A stretch of 64,000 bases of DNA from Actinomycetales bacterium (lineage in GTDB: Bacteria > Actinomycetota > Actinomycetes > Actinomycetales > Cellulomonadaceae). Both the position numbers and the translations under genes were made by a program. Under the pieces are notes generated by a model. It was not told where the DNA came from, made no database searches, and saw nothing but the letters and a program-made list of their open reading frames with translations. Shown piece by piece: positions 33,223-43,498 of this stretch. The stretch covers positions 124,001-188,000 of the forward strand of contig JAHLLI010000008.1 in the NCBI GenBank assembly GCA_020444245.1, written 5' to 3'. Numbering within the stretch: position 1 is the first letter of the stretch; every line of letters begins with the position of its first letter.

Positions 33223-34400
33223 GTCGCGCGGCGCAGCGTCGGCAGCGCGAGCACGGCGGTCAGCGCCGCGACGCCCCCGGCGACCATCACCACGGCGAAG
33301 CCGCCGCCGGACCCCGACCGGTCGATCATCGCGCCGCCCGCCCAGGCGCCGACCGAGACGCCGACGCCCAGCGCCGTGCCCACCCAGGTGAGGCCCTCGG
33401 TGAGCCGGCCCGGCGGCACCAGCTCGGCGACCAGCCCGTTCCCGGCGATCAACGTCGGCGCGATCGCCATGCCCACGGCGAGCATCACGGCGGCCAGCGC
33501 CGCGATCGAGCCCACCAGCCCGAACAGGCTGACCCCGACCCCGAGCGCGACCATCCCGATGCCGAACCGGCGCCACTGCGGTCCGCGCCAGTGCCGGGCG
33601 CCGTAGACGAACCCGGCCAGGCCGGAGCCCATGGCGAACACCGCGAGCACCGCGCCGGCCAAGGACTTGTGCCCGAGCTCCTCGGTGAACGCGACCACCG
33701 CGACGTCGGTCGCCCCGAAGATCGCACCCATCCCGACGAACGTCCCCACGAGCACCAGCAGGGGTCCGCCGACGATGCTCGGGCCGTGGTGCTCGCCGGT
33801 CCCGCCGGTGGGCGGCTCCGTGGCGCGCTGGGCCAGCAGCAGCCAGCCGCCGACCGCGGCCGAGGCGGCCGCGAGCAGCAGGCCACCGGTCGGCGTGACC
33901 GACGTGGCGAGCAGCGTCGCCAGGATCGGGCCGACCATGAACACCACCTCGTCGAGGGTCGACTCCCACGAGTACGCGGTGTGGATCTCGGCGGGGCGGG
34001 TCAGCAGGTGGGACCAGCGTGCCCGTACCAGCGCGCCGACCGAGCCCATCGTCGCGCCGACCAGCGCCGCGCCCAGGTACAGCAGCCACGCAGGTCCGGT
34101 GGCGGCCGCGGTCGCCGCGAGCACACCCAGGCCGACGACGGTGGTCACGATCGCCGGACCCATCACCGCGGCCTGACCGCGGCGGTCGACCAGCCGGGAC
34201 AGCAGCGGGGCGAACGCCGCCTGGGTGAGCACCACGACCGCGGCGACCTGCCCGGCGAGCGCGTAGGAGCCGTACGTCGCCGACACCGCGAGCACCGCGC
34301 CGATGCCCACCGTGGAGATCGGCAGCCGGGCGAGCACCCCGGCGGAGGAGAAGGCCACTGCCCCGGGGCGCGCCAGGATCTCGCGGTAGGGGCGCAGCAT
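33183..34400 (-). CDS. MFS transporter
   Basis: This 405-residue membrane protein has about 12 spans and a motif A-like loop, SRLVDRRGQAAVM. It resembles the MFS gene at 29906-31120 in the segment WESTLDEVVFMVGPIL and may be a distant paralogue. The ATG at 34400 is chosen because GAGAAT lies 7 nt upstream (leaderless); another in-frame ATG is 9 nt earlier. The last 40 bp overlap the convergent VIT1-like gene, which is unusual, but both frames are well supported by their protein sequence. The substrate is unknown. Confidence 0.85.
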   Translation of the reverse strand: MLRPYREILARPGAVAFSSAGVLARLPISTVGIGAVLAVSATYGSYALAGQVAAVVVLTQAAFAPLLSRLVDRRGQAAVMGPAIVTTVVGLGVLAATAAATGPAWLLYLGAALVGATMGSVGALVRARWSHLLTRPAEIHTAYSWESTLDEVVFMVGPILATLLATSVTPTGGLLLAAASAAVGGWLLLAQRATEPPTGGTGEHHGPSIVGGPLLVLVGTFVGMGAIFGATDVAVVAFTEELGHKSLAGAVLAVFAMGSGLAGFVYGARHWRGPQWRRFGIGMVALGVGVSLFGLVGSIAALAAVMLAVGMAIAPTLIAGNGLVAELVPPGRLTEGLTWVGTALGVGVSVGAWAGGAMIDRSGSGGGFAVVMVAGGVAALTAVLALPTLRRATQPVVAPNAAPST

Positions 34401-34468
34401 GCCGCCCATTCTCGGCCCTGCCGGGGACCTCCCGTGACGCCGGACCGGAGGGGGACGCTGCGAGCGGC

Positions 34469-36154
<1,686 letters not shown>

Positions 36155-36216
36155 GGCCCGATCCTCCCACCGCACGGCGCGGCTGCCCAGGTGGGGCGCC
36201 GGTAGGCTCGGCCGCC

Positions 36217-37056
36217 ATGAGCAAGCACCGCGGCGTGGACTTCGTGCTCCGACCCTTCGAGGGCCTTCCCGGCGAGACCGACCTGGTCGCCCTGCGCGAG
36301 GTGGTCCCCGCGGCCACCGCGACCGCGCGCACCACCGCCGAGCACGGCGGTGTGGACGTCGTGCTGGCCACGGTGCTGCCGATGGCGTGGCCCGCCCTGC
36401 ACCGCGGCGACGGCGTGGTCATGGTCGGCCTCCAGCAGAACGCCGGCACGGGGGATGCGTCCCGCGACCTCGCGGTGGCGCTGCTCGCCGCGCTCGACGC
36501 GCCCGTCGGCACGCCGGTGCGCCACCTCGGGGTGATCGAGCCCGGGCCGCGCCTGCAGGACGTGCTCGACCTGGACGCGCCGTTCGAGGTCACCGTGCAC
36601 GACGGGTTCGACTTCTGGACCGCGGCCGGGGTCGAGCTCACGCCCGACGTGCGCGAGTCGCTGGACCGGATGAACGAGACCATCATCCCGACGGCGAAGC
36701 TCGCCGCGGCGCCGTCGGCCTACTGGGCGCGGATGGGGGACAAGGAGTTCCTGCGCTGGGCGGTGCCGCACGACGAGGACACCTTCCTCGACGCGCTCGC
36801 CCGCCTGCACGCCCGCCGGGAGTCGGGTCTGGGGCCGGCCGGACGCGACGGGCGGTTCATCGGGGCGTTCCGGTCCTGCGGCATCCTCGTCCCGGTGTGG
36901 GACCTCGCCCCGGGCAGCGAGCCCGAGATGGTCGAGGAGCCGCTCGGCGAGCTGGCGGCCCGGCTGGACGAGGCGCTCGCGATCACCGAGCCGCTGGACG
37001 CCACCGCCCGTCGGGCCAGGGCCGGGCTCGTCGCCCGCCAGCTCACGCTGCGCTAG
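36217..37056 (+). CDS. DUF5926 family protein
   Basis: This 279-residue soluble protein matches the actinobacterial DUF5926 family. Its opening [20 protein letters not shown] lies in a conserved N-terminal segment, and the body includes [37 protein letters not shown] and the C-terminal [10 protein letters not shown]. No catalytic motif is evident and the function is unknown. The ATG follows a TAGGCT -10 element by 8 nt, suggesting a leaderless or nearly leaderless transcript. It diverges from pgm. Confidence 0.8.
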   Translation: MSKHRGVDFVLRPFEGLPGETDLVALREVVPAATATARTTAEHGGVDVVLATVLPMAWPALHRGDGVVMVGLQQNAGTGDASRDLAVALLAALDAPVGTPVRHLGVIEPGPRLQDVLDLDAPFEVTVHDGFDFWTAAGVELTPDVRESLDRMNETIIPTAKLAAAPSAYWARMGDKEFLRWAVPHDEDTFLDALARLHARRESGLGPAGRDGRFIGAFRSCGILVPVWDLAPGSEPEMVEEPLGELAARLDEALAITEPLDATARRARAGLVARQLTLR

Positions 37057-37185
37057 GAGCGTGCCGGGCCGTCCCCGCCCCGTGGAGCGTCTGCCCCGAC
37101 GTCGATGACCGGCGGTGATGACCTCGTGTTGACCGGCACGTGGCGCAACGCGGGCGCATCGCCGTGACGCCGATAGGGTGGTCCC

Positions 37186-37959
37186 GTGGCAGCACCCCGC
37201 CGCGGATCGGCCGGCCCTCAGCAGCGCGTCGCCGTGGTCATCCCGGCCAAGGACGAGTCCCGGAAGATCGCTGCCACGGTGCGTGCGGCGAAGGCGATCC
37301 CCAACGTCGACCTGGTCCTCGTCGTGGACGACGGCAGCACGGACGCGACCCAGCACGTCGCACGCGACGCGGGGGCGGTCGTGGTGCGGCACTCGGTCAA
37401 CCGCGGCAAGGCGTCGGCCATGGAGACCGGCGCGGCCGTGGTCGCGATGCGTGACGCGGAGGACGCCGAGCCGCGGCTGCTGCTCTTCCTGGACGGCGAC
37501 CTCGGTGAGACGGCCGTCAACGCCGCGCCCCTCGTCCCGCCCGTCCTCGAGGGCGCGGCCGACATGGCGATCGCGCTGCTCCCCCGCCAGGCGGGGGCCG
37601 GGGGTCGAGGCTTCGTCGTCGGCCTGGCCCGCCGGTCGATCGCCTCGATGACGGGATGGACGCCGACCCAGCCGCTGTCCGGCATCCGGTGCCTGACCCG
37701 CGAGGCGTTCGACGCGGCGACACCGCTCGCCCACGGCTGGGGCGTGGAGACGGGGCTGAGCATCGACCTGGTCTCCCAGGGCTTCGTCGCGGTCGAGGTG
37801 CCCTGCGACCTCAGGCACCGGGCGTCGGGTTCCGACCTCAAGGGTCAGCTGCACCGCGCGGGTCAGTACCGGGACGTGCTGCTGGCGGTCAACGCCCGCA
37901 AGGTGCGCAGGGTCGCCCGCGGTGTCGGTCGGCGGATGCGGCCGGGCTCGGGCACGTAG
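37186..37959 (+). CDS. Family 2 glycosyltransferase
   Basis: This 257-residue protein is an inverting GT-A glycosyltransferase. VAVVIPAKDESRKIAATV is the nucleotide-sugar-binding start, VLVVDDGSTD the beta-strand acid pair, and LLFLDGDLGE the metal-binding DxD-like site. It resembles glucosyl-3-phosphoglycerate synthases and related enzymes. No TM segment is visible, so it is probably cytoplasmic or peripheral. The GTG is leaderless (TAGGGT, 6 nt, GTG). The 1505-aa membrane protein starts 10 nt after its stop, which suggests that the two work together at the membrane. Confidence 0.86.
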   Translation: MAAPRRGSAGPQQRVAVVIPAKDESRKIAATVRAAKAIPNVDLVLVVDDGSTDATQHVARDAGAVVVRHSVNRGKASAMETGAAVVAMRDAEDAEPRLLLFLDGDLGETAVNAAPLVPPVLEGAADMAIALLPRQAGAGGRGFVVGLARRSIASMTGWTPTQPLSGIRCLTREAFDAATPLAHGWGVETGLSIDLVSQGFVAVEVPCDLRHRASGSDLKGQLHRAGQYRDVLLAVNARKVRRVARGVGRRMRPGSGT

Positions 37960-37968
37960 CCTTGGCCG

Positions 37969-40900
37969 GTGCGCACCGACCGTCGACCCAGGGCGGTGCG
38001 GCGTAGCCTCGCCGTCGCGTCCGCCCTGCTGGTCGCGCTCGTGCTCGCGGCCTCGGTCGCCGCCGCCGACGTCGGACGCCGGGCGGGCACGGGGACGACG
38101 CCTACGCCCACCCCCGCTCCCGCCGCCGCGGTCGCCGACGGCCTGGTGCTGGTGGGCACCGACGGGCTGCACTGGACGGACATCGACCGCACCGCCACGC
38201 CGACGCTGTGGCGGATGGTGTCCTCCGGTGCCGTCGGCTCGCTCTCGGTGCGCATGGGTGGCACCCAGAGCTGTCCGATCGACTCCTGGCTGACCCTGTC
38301 CGCAGCCGGCCGAGCAGTGGCCTCCACACCCGGCGGCGGTCAGGACCCGTCGTTGGACTGCGTGCCGCTGCCGGACCTCGTGACGTCCGGCGGCGTCGGC
38401 ACCGTGACCGTGCCGGGCTGGACGGACCTCGTGGCCCCCGACGCCTCGGCGTCCGCCGCGGGCTCGCCGACCGACGGCTCGGACACCGCGACACAGACGA
38501 CCCCGGTCGGCACGCCCGGCGTGCTCGGTGAGCGGATCACCGTGGCCGGCTCGTGCACGACGGCCGTGGGGCCCGGCGCGGCGCTCGCGCTCGCCCAGCC
38601 GGACGGCACGGTGGACCGGTATGCGGCGACCCTCGCCGACGTGACCGACGCCGACCTGCTGGCGTGCCCGGTCGACGTGGTCGACCTCGGCGAGCTCGGC
38701 TACGAGCCCGAGGGGCGTCGCCTCGCACTCGCCCGCCTGGACCGGACGCTCGCGGCGCTGATCGACCGGCTGCCGGACGGTTGGCACGTGGTCGTGGCGG
38801 GTCTGTCCGGGGGGGTCGGCGAGCAGGGGCTTCCCGCGGTGATCGACTGGCGGGTCGGCGGCGGTGCCGCGGTCTGGCTCACCTCCGACTCCACCCGCAG
38901 GGCGGGCATCGTCACGCTGACCGACCTGTCCGCGACGGCGGCGGTCGCCGCCGGGGCCGAGGACACGGACTTCGACGGCGCGCCGCTCAAGGAGGGCCCG
39001 GTGCGGCGGATGAGCACCGAGCGCACCGTGGAGAACCGGCGCTACCTCACCGAGCTCACCACCACGGTCACCCACCTGTCGCCGGTCTTCGCCGCTGTCG
39101 TGGTGCTGGGTGGCGTGGGCGCCGTGCTGGCGCTGCTGGCCGGACGCCGGCGGCCGATCGGCCTGGCGGCCCGGCGGGCGATCCGCGGCGTGCTGCTGGT
39201 CGTGACGTGTGCGCCGGCAGGGGCCTTCCTCGCCGCGGCGTCGCGGTGGTGGGTGACCCGCGCGCCGGTGGTCGCGGCGTCGCTGTGGACGGTGGTGGCG
39301 ACCGTCGGGTGCGCGCTGGTGGCCTGGGCGCTCGCGCGGGTCGTCGGCCGGCTCGCCCCGGTGAGCGCGGGCCGGGCGCCGTGGCTGCTGGGCGCGGCGG
39401 CCGCAACGGTGACGTGGCTCGTGCTCACCATCGACGGGCTCACCGGCACGCTGCTCCAGCAGGGGTCGATCCTCGGCGCGAGCGCGACGGTGGGCGCCCG
39501 GTTCTACGGCTTCGGCAACCTGGCGTTCGCGGTGTACGCGGCGAGCGCGCTCGTGCTGGCCGGGACGCTCGCCGCGGCAGCCGGCACGCGGCGCGTGGCG
39601 ATGCTGGCGGGGACCGCGGTGGGGCTCGTGACCGTGATCGTGGACGGCTGGCCGGGGTTCGGCGCGGACGTCGGCGGCATCCTCGCGCTGGTGCCGGCGT
39701 TCGTCGTGCTGCTGCTGGGCCTGACGGGGCGCGGGGTGACCGGTCGTCGGGTCCTGGGGGCTCTCGGGCTGGCGGTCGTCGTGACCGCCGTGATCGGCAT
39801 CATCGACTGGGCGGGACCTGGGCCGGCCTCGCACCTGGGCCTGTTCGTGCAGCGCGTCGTGGACGGCCAGGCCTGGGGGCTGGTGGCGGAGAAGGCGGCC
39901 GGTGCCTGGGCCACGGTGGCGAACCCGTGGGGCGCGCTCGCGACGGTCGGGTGCCTGGCAGTGATCCTGGCCCTGGCCGGCCCGCAGCGGTGGCGGCCGG
40001 AACCGGTCCGGCTCGCCTACCGGCGGTGGCCGGTGCTGGGCCGCACCGTGGTGGCCGTCGTGGTGGCCGCGGTGCTGGGCACCCTGCTCAACGACTCCGG
40101 CATCGCGGTGGCCGTGGTGATCCTCGGGCTCACCGGGGGGTTGCTCGCGGTCTCCTGGGCCGATCGCGCCGAGCTGCGCCGGGGGGCCCGCCCCCGGCTG
40201 GACCCCGAGCGCGCCGGCGACGCCCTGGTGCGCGCCACCCCGCTGACCGTCCTGGCCGTCGGTGGAGGGATGGCCGCAGCGATGCTGCTGGGAGCCGCGG
40301 TGGTGCCGACCCAGGTCTCCGCGGGCGACGTCACGCACGGCGAGGGCACGCCGGTGGTCACGGCGGGCACCCCGCTGGTCGTGATCGGCACGGCGGGTCT
40401 GCGCTGGCAGGACGTGGACCGGACGGCCACCCCCACCCTGTGGGCCATGGTGCGCGACGGGGCGGTGGTCGGCGGCGTCGCGCCCGGGGTCACCTCGACG
40501 GACCGCAGGTGCGCGTCCGCCGGGTGGCTCGCGTTGTCCGCGGGCCGCTCGGTGATCACCGGGACGCGCGTCCCCGGCGGCTTCGAGTGCCTGCCGTGGG
40601 CGGCGACGCAGGACGCGTCGACCGGTGGCGGCGACGTCTCGGGGTGGGATGCCCTGGTGGCGGCCCAGCGCGGGTCGGCCTACGACCCCCACCCGGGGGT
40701 GCTCGGCGACACCCTGGCAGGTGCCGGGGTGTGCCGGATGGCGGTGGGCCCGGGCGCCGCGCTGGCGCTCGCCTCGTCGGACGGCACCGTGGCGCGCTAC
40801 CGCACCCTCGACGCGGCGCTCACCGACCCCGCTGACGCGTTCTCCTGCCCGGTGACGGTGGTCGACGCCGGCGCCGCGCCGTACGCGCCGGCGTCGCTCG

Positions 40901-42486
40901 TGGGCGTGCCCACCGACCTGGCCGCCCCGCCGCCGACCACCGACGGCCAGGACCGTGACGCGGCGCTCCTCGCGCTCGACGCGACCGTGCGGCGGGTGCT
41001 GGCCGCCGCACCGTCGGACGCGACGGTGCTCCTCGTGGACGTCGGCAACCCCGGCGCGGGGGCGCCGTGGCTGGGCGTCGGCGCCGTCGAGGCCGGTACG
41101 GGTCTGGGCGTGCGCTACCTGTCCTCGCCCTCGACCCGGTGGGAGGGCGTCGCGCGCCTGCTCGACGTGCCGACGACCATCCTGGCGTCCCAGGGCCTGG
41201 GCAACCCGGCGGACTTCTCCGGCGCGACGCTGGACGCGGCCGGCGCCCGTCCGGCGGACGTGTCGACGGTGGTCGACGGGCTCGCCGACCTCACCACGCG
41301 GGACCACGCCCTGCGGGGCCTGTCCGGCTGGCTGACCGGGACGCCGATGACGCTCGCGCTCCTGCTGCTCGGCGGGGCGTGGCTGCTGGGGCCGGTGCTC
41401 GCGGGGCGGCGCGGGAGCGCCACGGCCTCCCGGGCGCTCGACGCGGTGCTGGGTCTGCTCACCGCGCTGCCGATCGGCCTGTACCTGATGACCACATGGG
41501 TGTGGTGGCGCGCGCCAGACCCGGGCGTGGCGATGTGGCTCGCGATGGCCGGGGCCACGCTCACGGTCGCGGGGATGAGCGCTCTGGCGGCGTGCCGACC
41601 GGTGTGGTCGGCTGCGGCCGTGGTCTCCGTGATCACGTTCGGGGTGCTCACGATGGACGCCCTGCTGGGCACGCCGCTGCACCGGGGCAGCCCGCTGGGG
41701 CCCTCGCCGACGCTCGGCGGGCGGTACTACGGGTTCGGCAACCCGACCTACTCGATCTACGTCGTCGCCGCGCTGGTCACGGCGGCCGCGATCGGCTGGT
41801 GGCTGCGCGAGCGCGGCCACCGGGTGGTGGGCATGGTGGCGGCGGGAGCGATCGGCATGGTCGCGTTGCTCGTCGACCTGCTGCCCGGGCTGGGTGCGGA
41901 CGTAGGCGGCGGCCTGGTGCTGCTGCCGGCCGCCGCGATGGTCGTGCTCGCCGTCGGCGGGATCCGGGTCACCTGGACGCGTGCGGGGCTGATCGGGGTG
42001 GCTGGCGTGCTGCTGGTGGCCGGGATCGGCGTCCTGGACTGGATGCGTCCGGCGGACCAGCGCAGCCACCTGGGCCGGTTCGTGCAGTCCGTGATCGACG
42101 GGACCGCGTGGGAGACCATCTCGCGCAAGGCCGGCTACGCGGCCGCGACCTTGACCACGGGGCCGGTGGCCTGGATCACGGTCGCGGTGGTGGTCGGCGC
42201 CGTCGTGATCGTGTGGTCGTCCCGGCTGCGTCCGGCCTGGCTCACCCGGTTGGAGGGGCGGTGGCCGGTGGTGCGTCCGCTGATCATCGGGCTGCTGATC
42301 GCCGCGATCGGCGGGTCGCTGGTCAACGACTACGGCACCCGGATCGCCACGGTCCTGCTCGCCCTTGCGGTGCCGATGCTGGGCCGCATGGCCCTGCGCG
42401 CAGGCCGGCTCGCCGACGCGGGGACAGCTGAGGTCGTGGTTCCCGATCCTGGACAACCGGCCCCGGCTGCCGAGCCGGACAACTAG
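37969..42486 (+). CDS. Internally duplicated membrane protein, 1505 aa
   Basis: This very large protein is two similar halves fused head to tail with a period of about 745 residues. Each half has an extracytoplasmic domain related in style to the alkaline phosphatase/phosphodiesterase superfamily, followed by a block of about 8-10 membrane spans. The first half opens VLVGTDGLHWTDIDRTATPT and the second LVVIGTAGLRWQDVDRTATP. Both continue with an LSAxGR motif, VGPGAALALA and a membrane block ending in RSHLGRFVQ/SHLGLFVQ plus LVNDYG/LLNDSG. In the second half the acidic residue of DGLHW is lost (TAGLRW), as is the Asp of CPIDSW, so it may be catalytically dead. The gene follows GT2 by 10 nt with a leaderless signal. 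Function is unknown; a cell-envelope role is likely. Confidence 0.82.
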   Translation: MRTDRRPRAVRRSLAVASALLVALVLAASVAAADVGRRAGTGTTPTPTPAPAAAVADGLVLVGTDGLHWTDIDRTATPTLWRMVSSGAVGSLSVRMGGTQSCPIDSWLTLSAAGRAVASTPGGGQDPSLDCVPLPDLVTSGGVGTVTVPGWTDLVAPDASASAAGSPTDGSDTATQTTPVGTPGVLGERITVAGSCTTAVGPGAALALAQPDGTVDRYAATLADVTDADLLACPVDVVDLGELGYEPEGRRLALARLDRTLAALIDRLPDGWHVVVAGLSGGVGEQGLPAVIDWRVGGGAAVWLTSDSTRRAGIVTLTDLSATAAVAAGAEDTDFDGAPLKEGPVRRMSTERTVENRRYLTELTTTVTHLSPVFAAVVVLGGVGAVLALLAGRRRPIGLAARRAIRGVLLVVTCAPAGAFLAAASRWWVTRAPVVAASLWTVVATVGCALVAWALARVVGRLAPVSAGRAPWLLGAAAATVTWLVLTIDGLTGTLLQQGSILGASATVGARFYGFGNLAFAVYAASALVLAGTLAAAAGTRRVAMLAGTAVGLVTVIVDGWPGFGADVGGILALVPAFVVLLLGLTGRGVTGRRVLGALGLAVVVTAVIGIIDWAGPGPASHLGLFVQRVVDGQAWGLVAEKAAGAWATVANPWGALATVGCLAVILALAGPQRWRPEPVRLAYRRWPVLGRTVVAVVVAAVLGTLLNDSGIAVAVVILGLTGGLLAVSWADRAELRRGARPRLDPERAGDALVRATPLTVLAVGGGMAAAMLLGAAVVPTQVSAGDVTHGEGTPVVTAGTPLVVIGTAGLRWQDVDRTATPTLWAMVRDGAVVGGVAPGVTSTDRRCASAGWLALSAGRSVITGTRVPGGFECLPWAATQDASTGGGDVSGWDALVAAQRGSAYDPHPGVLGDTLAGAGVCRMAVGPGAALALASSDGTVARYRTLDAALTDPADAFSCPVTVVDAGAAPYAPASLVGVPTDLAAPPPTTDGQDRDAALLALDATVRRVLAAAPSDATVLLVDVGNPGAGAPWLGVGAVEAGTGLGVRYLSSPSTRWEGVARLLDVPTTILASQGLGNPADFSGATLDAAGARPADVSTVVDGLADLTTRDHALRGLSGWLTGTPMTLALLLLGGAWLLGPVLAGRRGSATASRALDAVLGLLTALPIGLYLMTTWVWWRAPDPGVAMWLAMAGATLTVAGMSALAACRPVWSAAAVVSVITFGVLTMDALLGTPLHRGSPLGPSPTLGGRYYGFGNPTYSIYVVAALVTAAAIGWWLRERGHRVVGMVAAGAIGMVALLVDLLPGLGADVGGGLVLLPAAAMVVLAVGGIRVTWTRAGLIGVAGVLLVAGIGVLDWMRPADQRSHLGRFVQSVIDGTAWETISRKAGYAAATLTTGPVAWITVAVVVGAVVIVWSSRLRPAWLTRLEGRWPVVRPLIIGLLIAAIGGSLVNDYGTRIATVLLALAVPMLGRMALRAGRLADAGTAEVVVPDPGQPAPAAEPDN

Positions 42487-42526
42487 GCTCGGCCCCGCCC
42501 GCGCACGCCGGCCGGAGGGAGGCGCC

Positions 42527-43465
42527 ATGTCGCTCGCGCGCTACGCCTATCTGGGACCGGCGGGCACCTTCACCGAGGCGGCCCTGCGTCAGGTCGTGGG
42601 TCCGGACCAGGGCGAGTACCTGCCGCAGGTCGACGTGGTCGCCGCGATCGAGGCGGTGCGCACGGGCGAGGCGGACTTCGCCGTGGTGGCGATCGAGAAC
42701 TCGGTCGAGGGCGGGGTCACCGCGGTGCTCGACGGCCTCGCGGTGGGCGAGCCGCTGATGCTGCTGCGCGAGATGCTCGTGCCGGTCACCTTCACCCTCG
42801 CCGCACGGTCCGGCACGGCGCTGGGCGACATCCGCCGGATCTCGGCCCACCCGCACGCCTGGGCGCAGTGCCGGCACTGGCTCGCCGGCCACCTGCCCGG
42901 CGTCGTGCACGTGCCCGCCACCTCCAACACCGCGCCGGCCGCGCTGCTGGCCGGCACCCGGGAGGACCTCGGCTTCGACGCGGCCCTGGTGCCGCCGCCC
43001 GCCGTGGCCCACTACGGGCTGGCGACGGTGGCCGAGCACGTCTCGGACAACGAGCACGCGGTCACCCGGTTCGTGCTGGTCGGCCGTCCCGGGCAGGTCC
43101 CGGAGCCGACCGGCGCGGACAAGACGACCCTCGTGGTCCACCTGCCCAGCAACCAGGCCGGTGCGCTGCTGGAGATGCTCGAGCAGTTCTCCACCCGGGG
43201 CGTGAACCTGTCGAGGATCGAGTCCCGGCCGATCGGGGACTCCCTGGGCCGGTACTCGTTCTCCATCGACGCCGAGGGGCACCTGGCCGATGAGCGGATG
43301 GGCGAGGCCCTGATGGGCCTGCACCGGGTGTGCCCGCACGTGCGCTTCCTCGGCTCCTACCCGCGGGTCGACGCGCCCTACGGCGACGTCCGGCCCGGCA
43401 CGTCCGACGAGGACTTCCGCGACGCCCGCGCGTGGGTCCAGGCGCTGCGCGACGGTCGACGCTGA
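42527..43465 (+). CDS. pheA: Prephenate dehydratase
   Basis: This 312-residue enzyme converts prephenate to phenylpyruvate in phenylalanine synthesis. The catalytic domain opens YAYLGPAGTFTEAAL, and VVAIENSVEGGVTAV and ATSNTAPAALLA are the substrate-site motifs. The C-terminal ACT domain (about 195-280) carries LEMLEQFSTRGVNLSRIESRP, the Phe-binding regulatory site, so feedback inhibition is expected. It is the monofunctional type without chorismate mutase. The ATG has GGAGGGAGGCGCC ahead. A TAGGCT -10 element upstream overlaps the TAG stop of the preceding gene. Confidence 0.94.
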   Translation: MSLARYAYLGPAGTFTEAALRQVVGPDQGEYLPQVDVVAAIEAVRTGEADFAVVAIENSVEGGVTAVLDGLAVGEPLMLLREMLVPVTFTLAARSGTALGDIRRISAHPHAWAQCRHWLAGHLPGVVHVPATSNTAPAALLAGTREDLGFDAALVPPPAVAHYGLATVAEHVSDNEHAVTRFVLVGRPGQVPEPTGADKTTLVVHLPSNQAGALLEMLEQFSTRGVNLSRIESRPIGDSLGRYSFSIDAEGHLADERMGEALMGLHRVCPHVRFLGSYPRVDAPYGDVRPGTSDEDFRDARAWVQALRDGRR

Positions 43466-43481
43466 GGCGACCCGCCTCGAG

Positions 43482-43498
43482 GCCCGCTCGCAGCGGGC
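43482..43498. terminator. Hairpin between pheA and the PLP decarboxylase
   Basis: GCCCGCT-CGC-AGCGGGC is a perfect 7-bp stem between two convergent stop codons. It is a probable bidirectional terminator. Confidence 0.5.

Noticed and set aside
37969-42486. Two separate genes or an assembly duplication instead of one 1505-aa protein
   Set aside because: The frame is continuous, the halves are diverged at both DNA and protein level, and there is no stop or ribosome site at the junction near 40300, so a fused ancient duplication is the better explanation.
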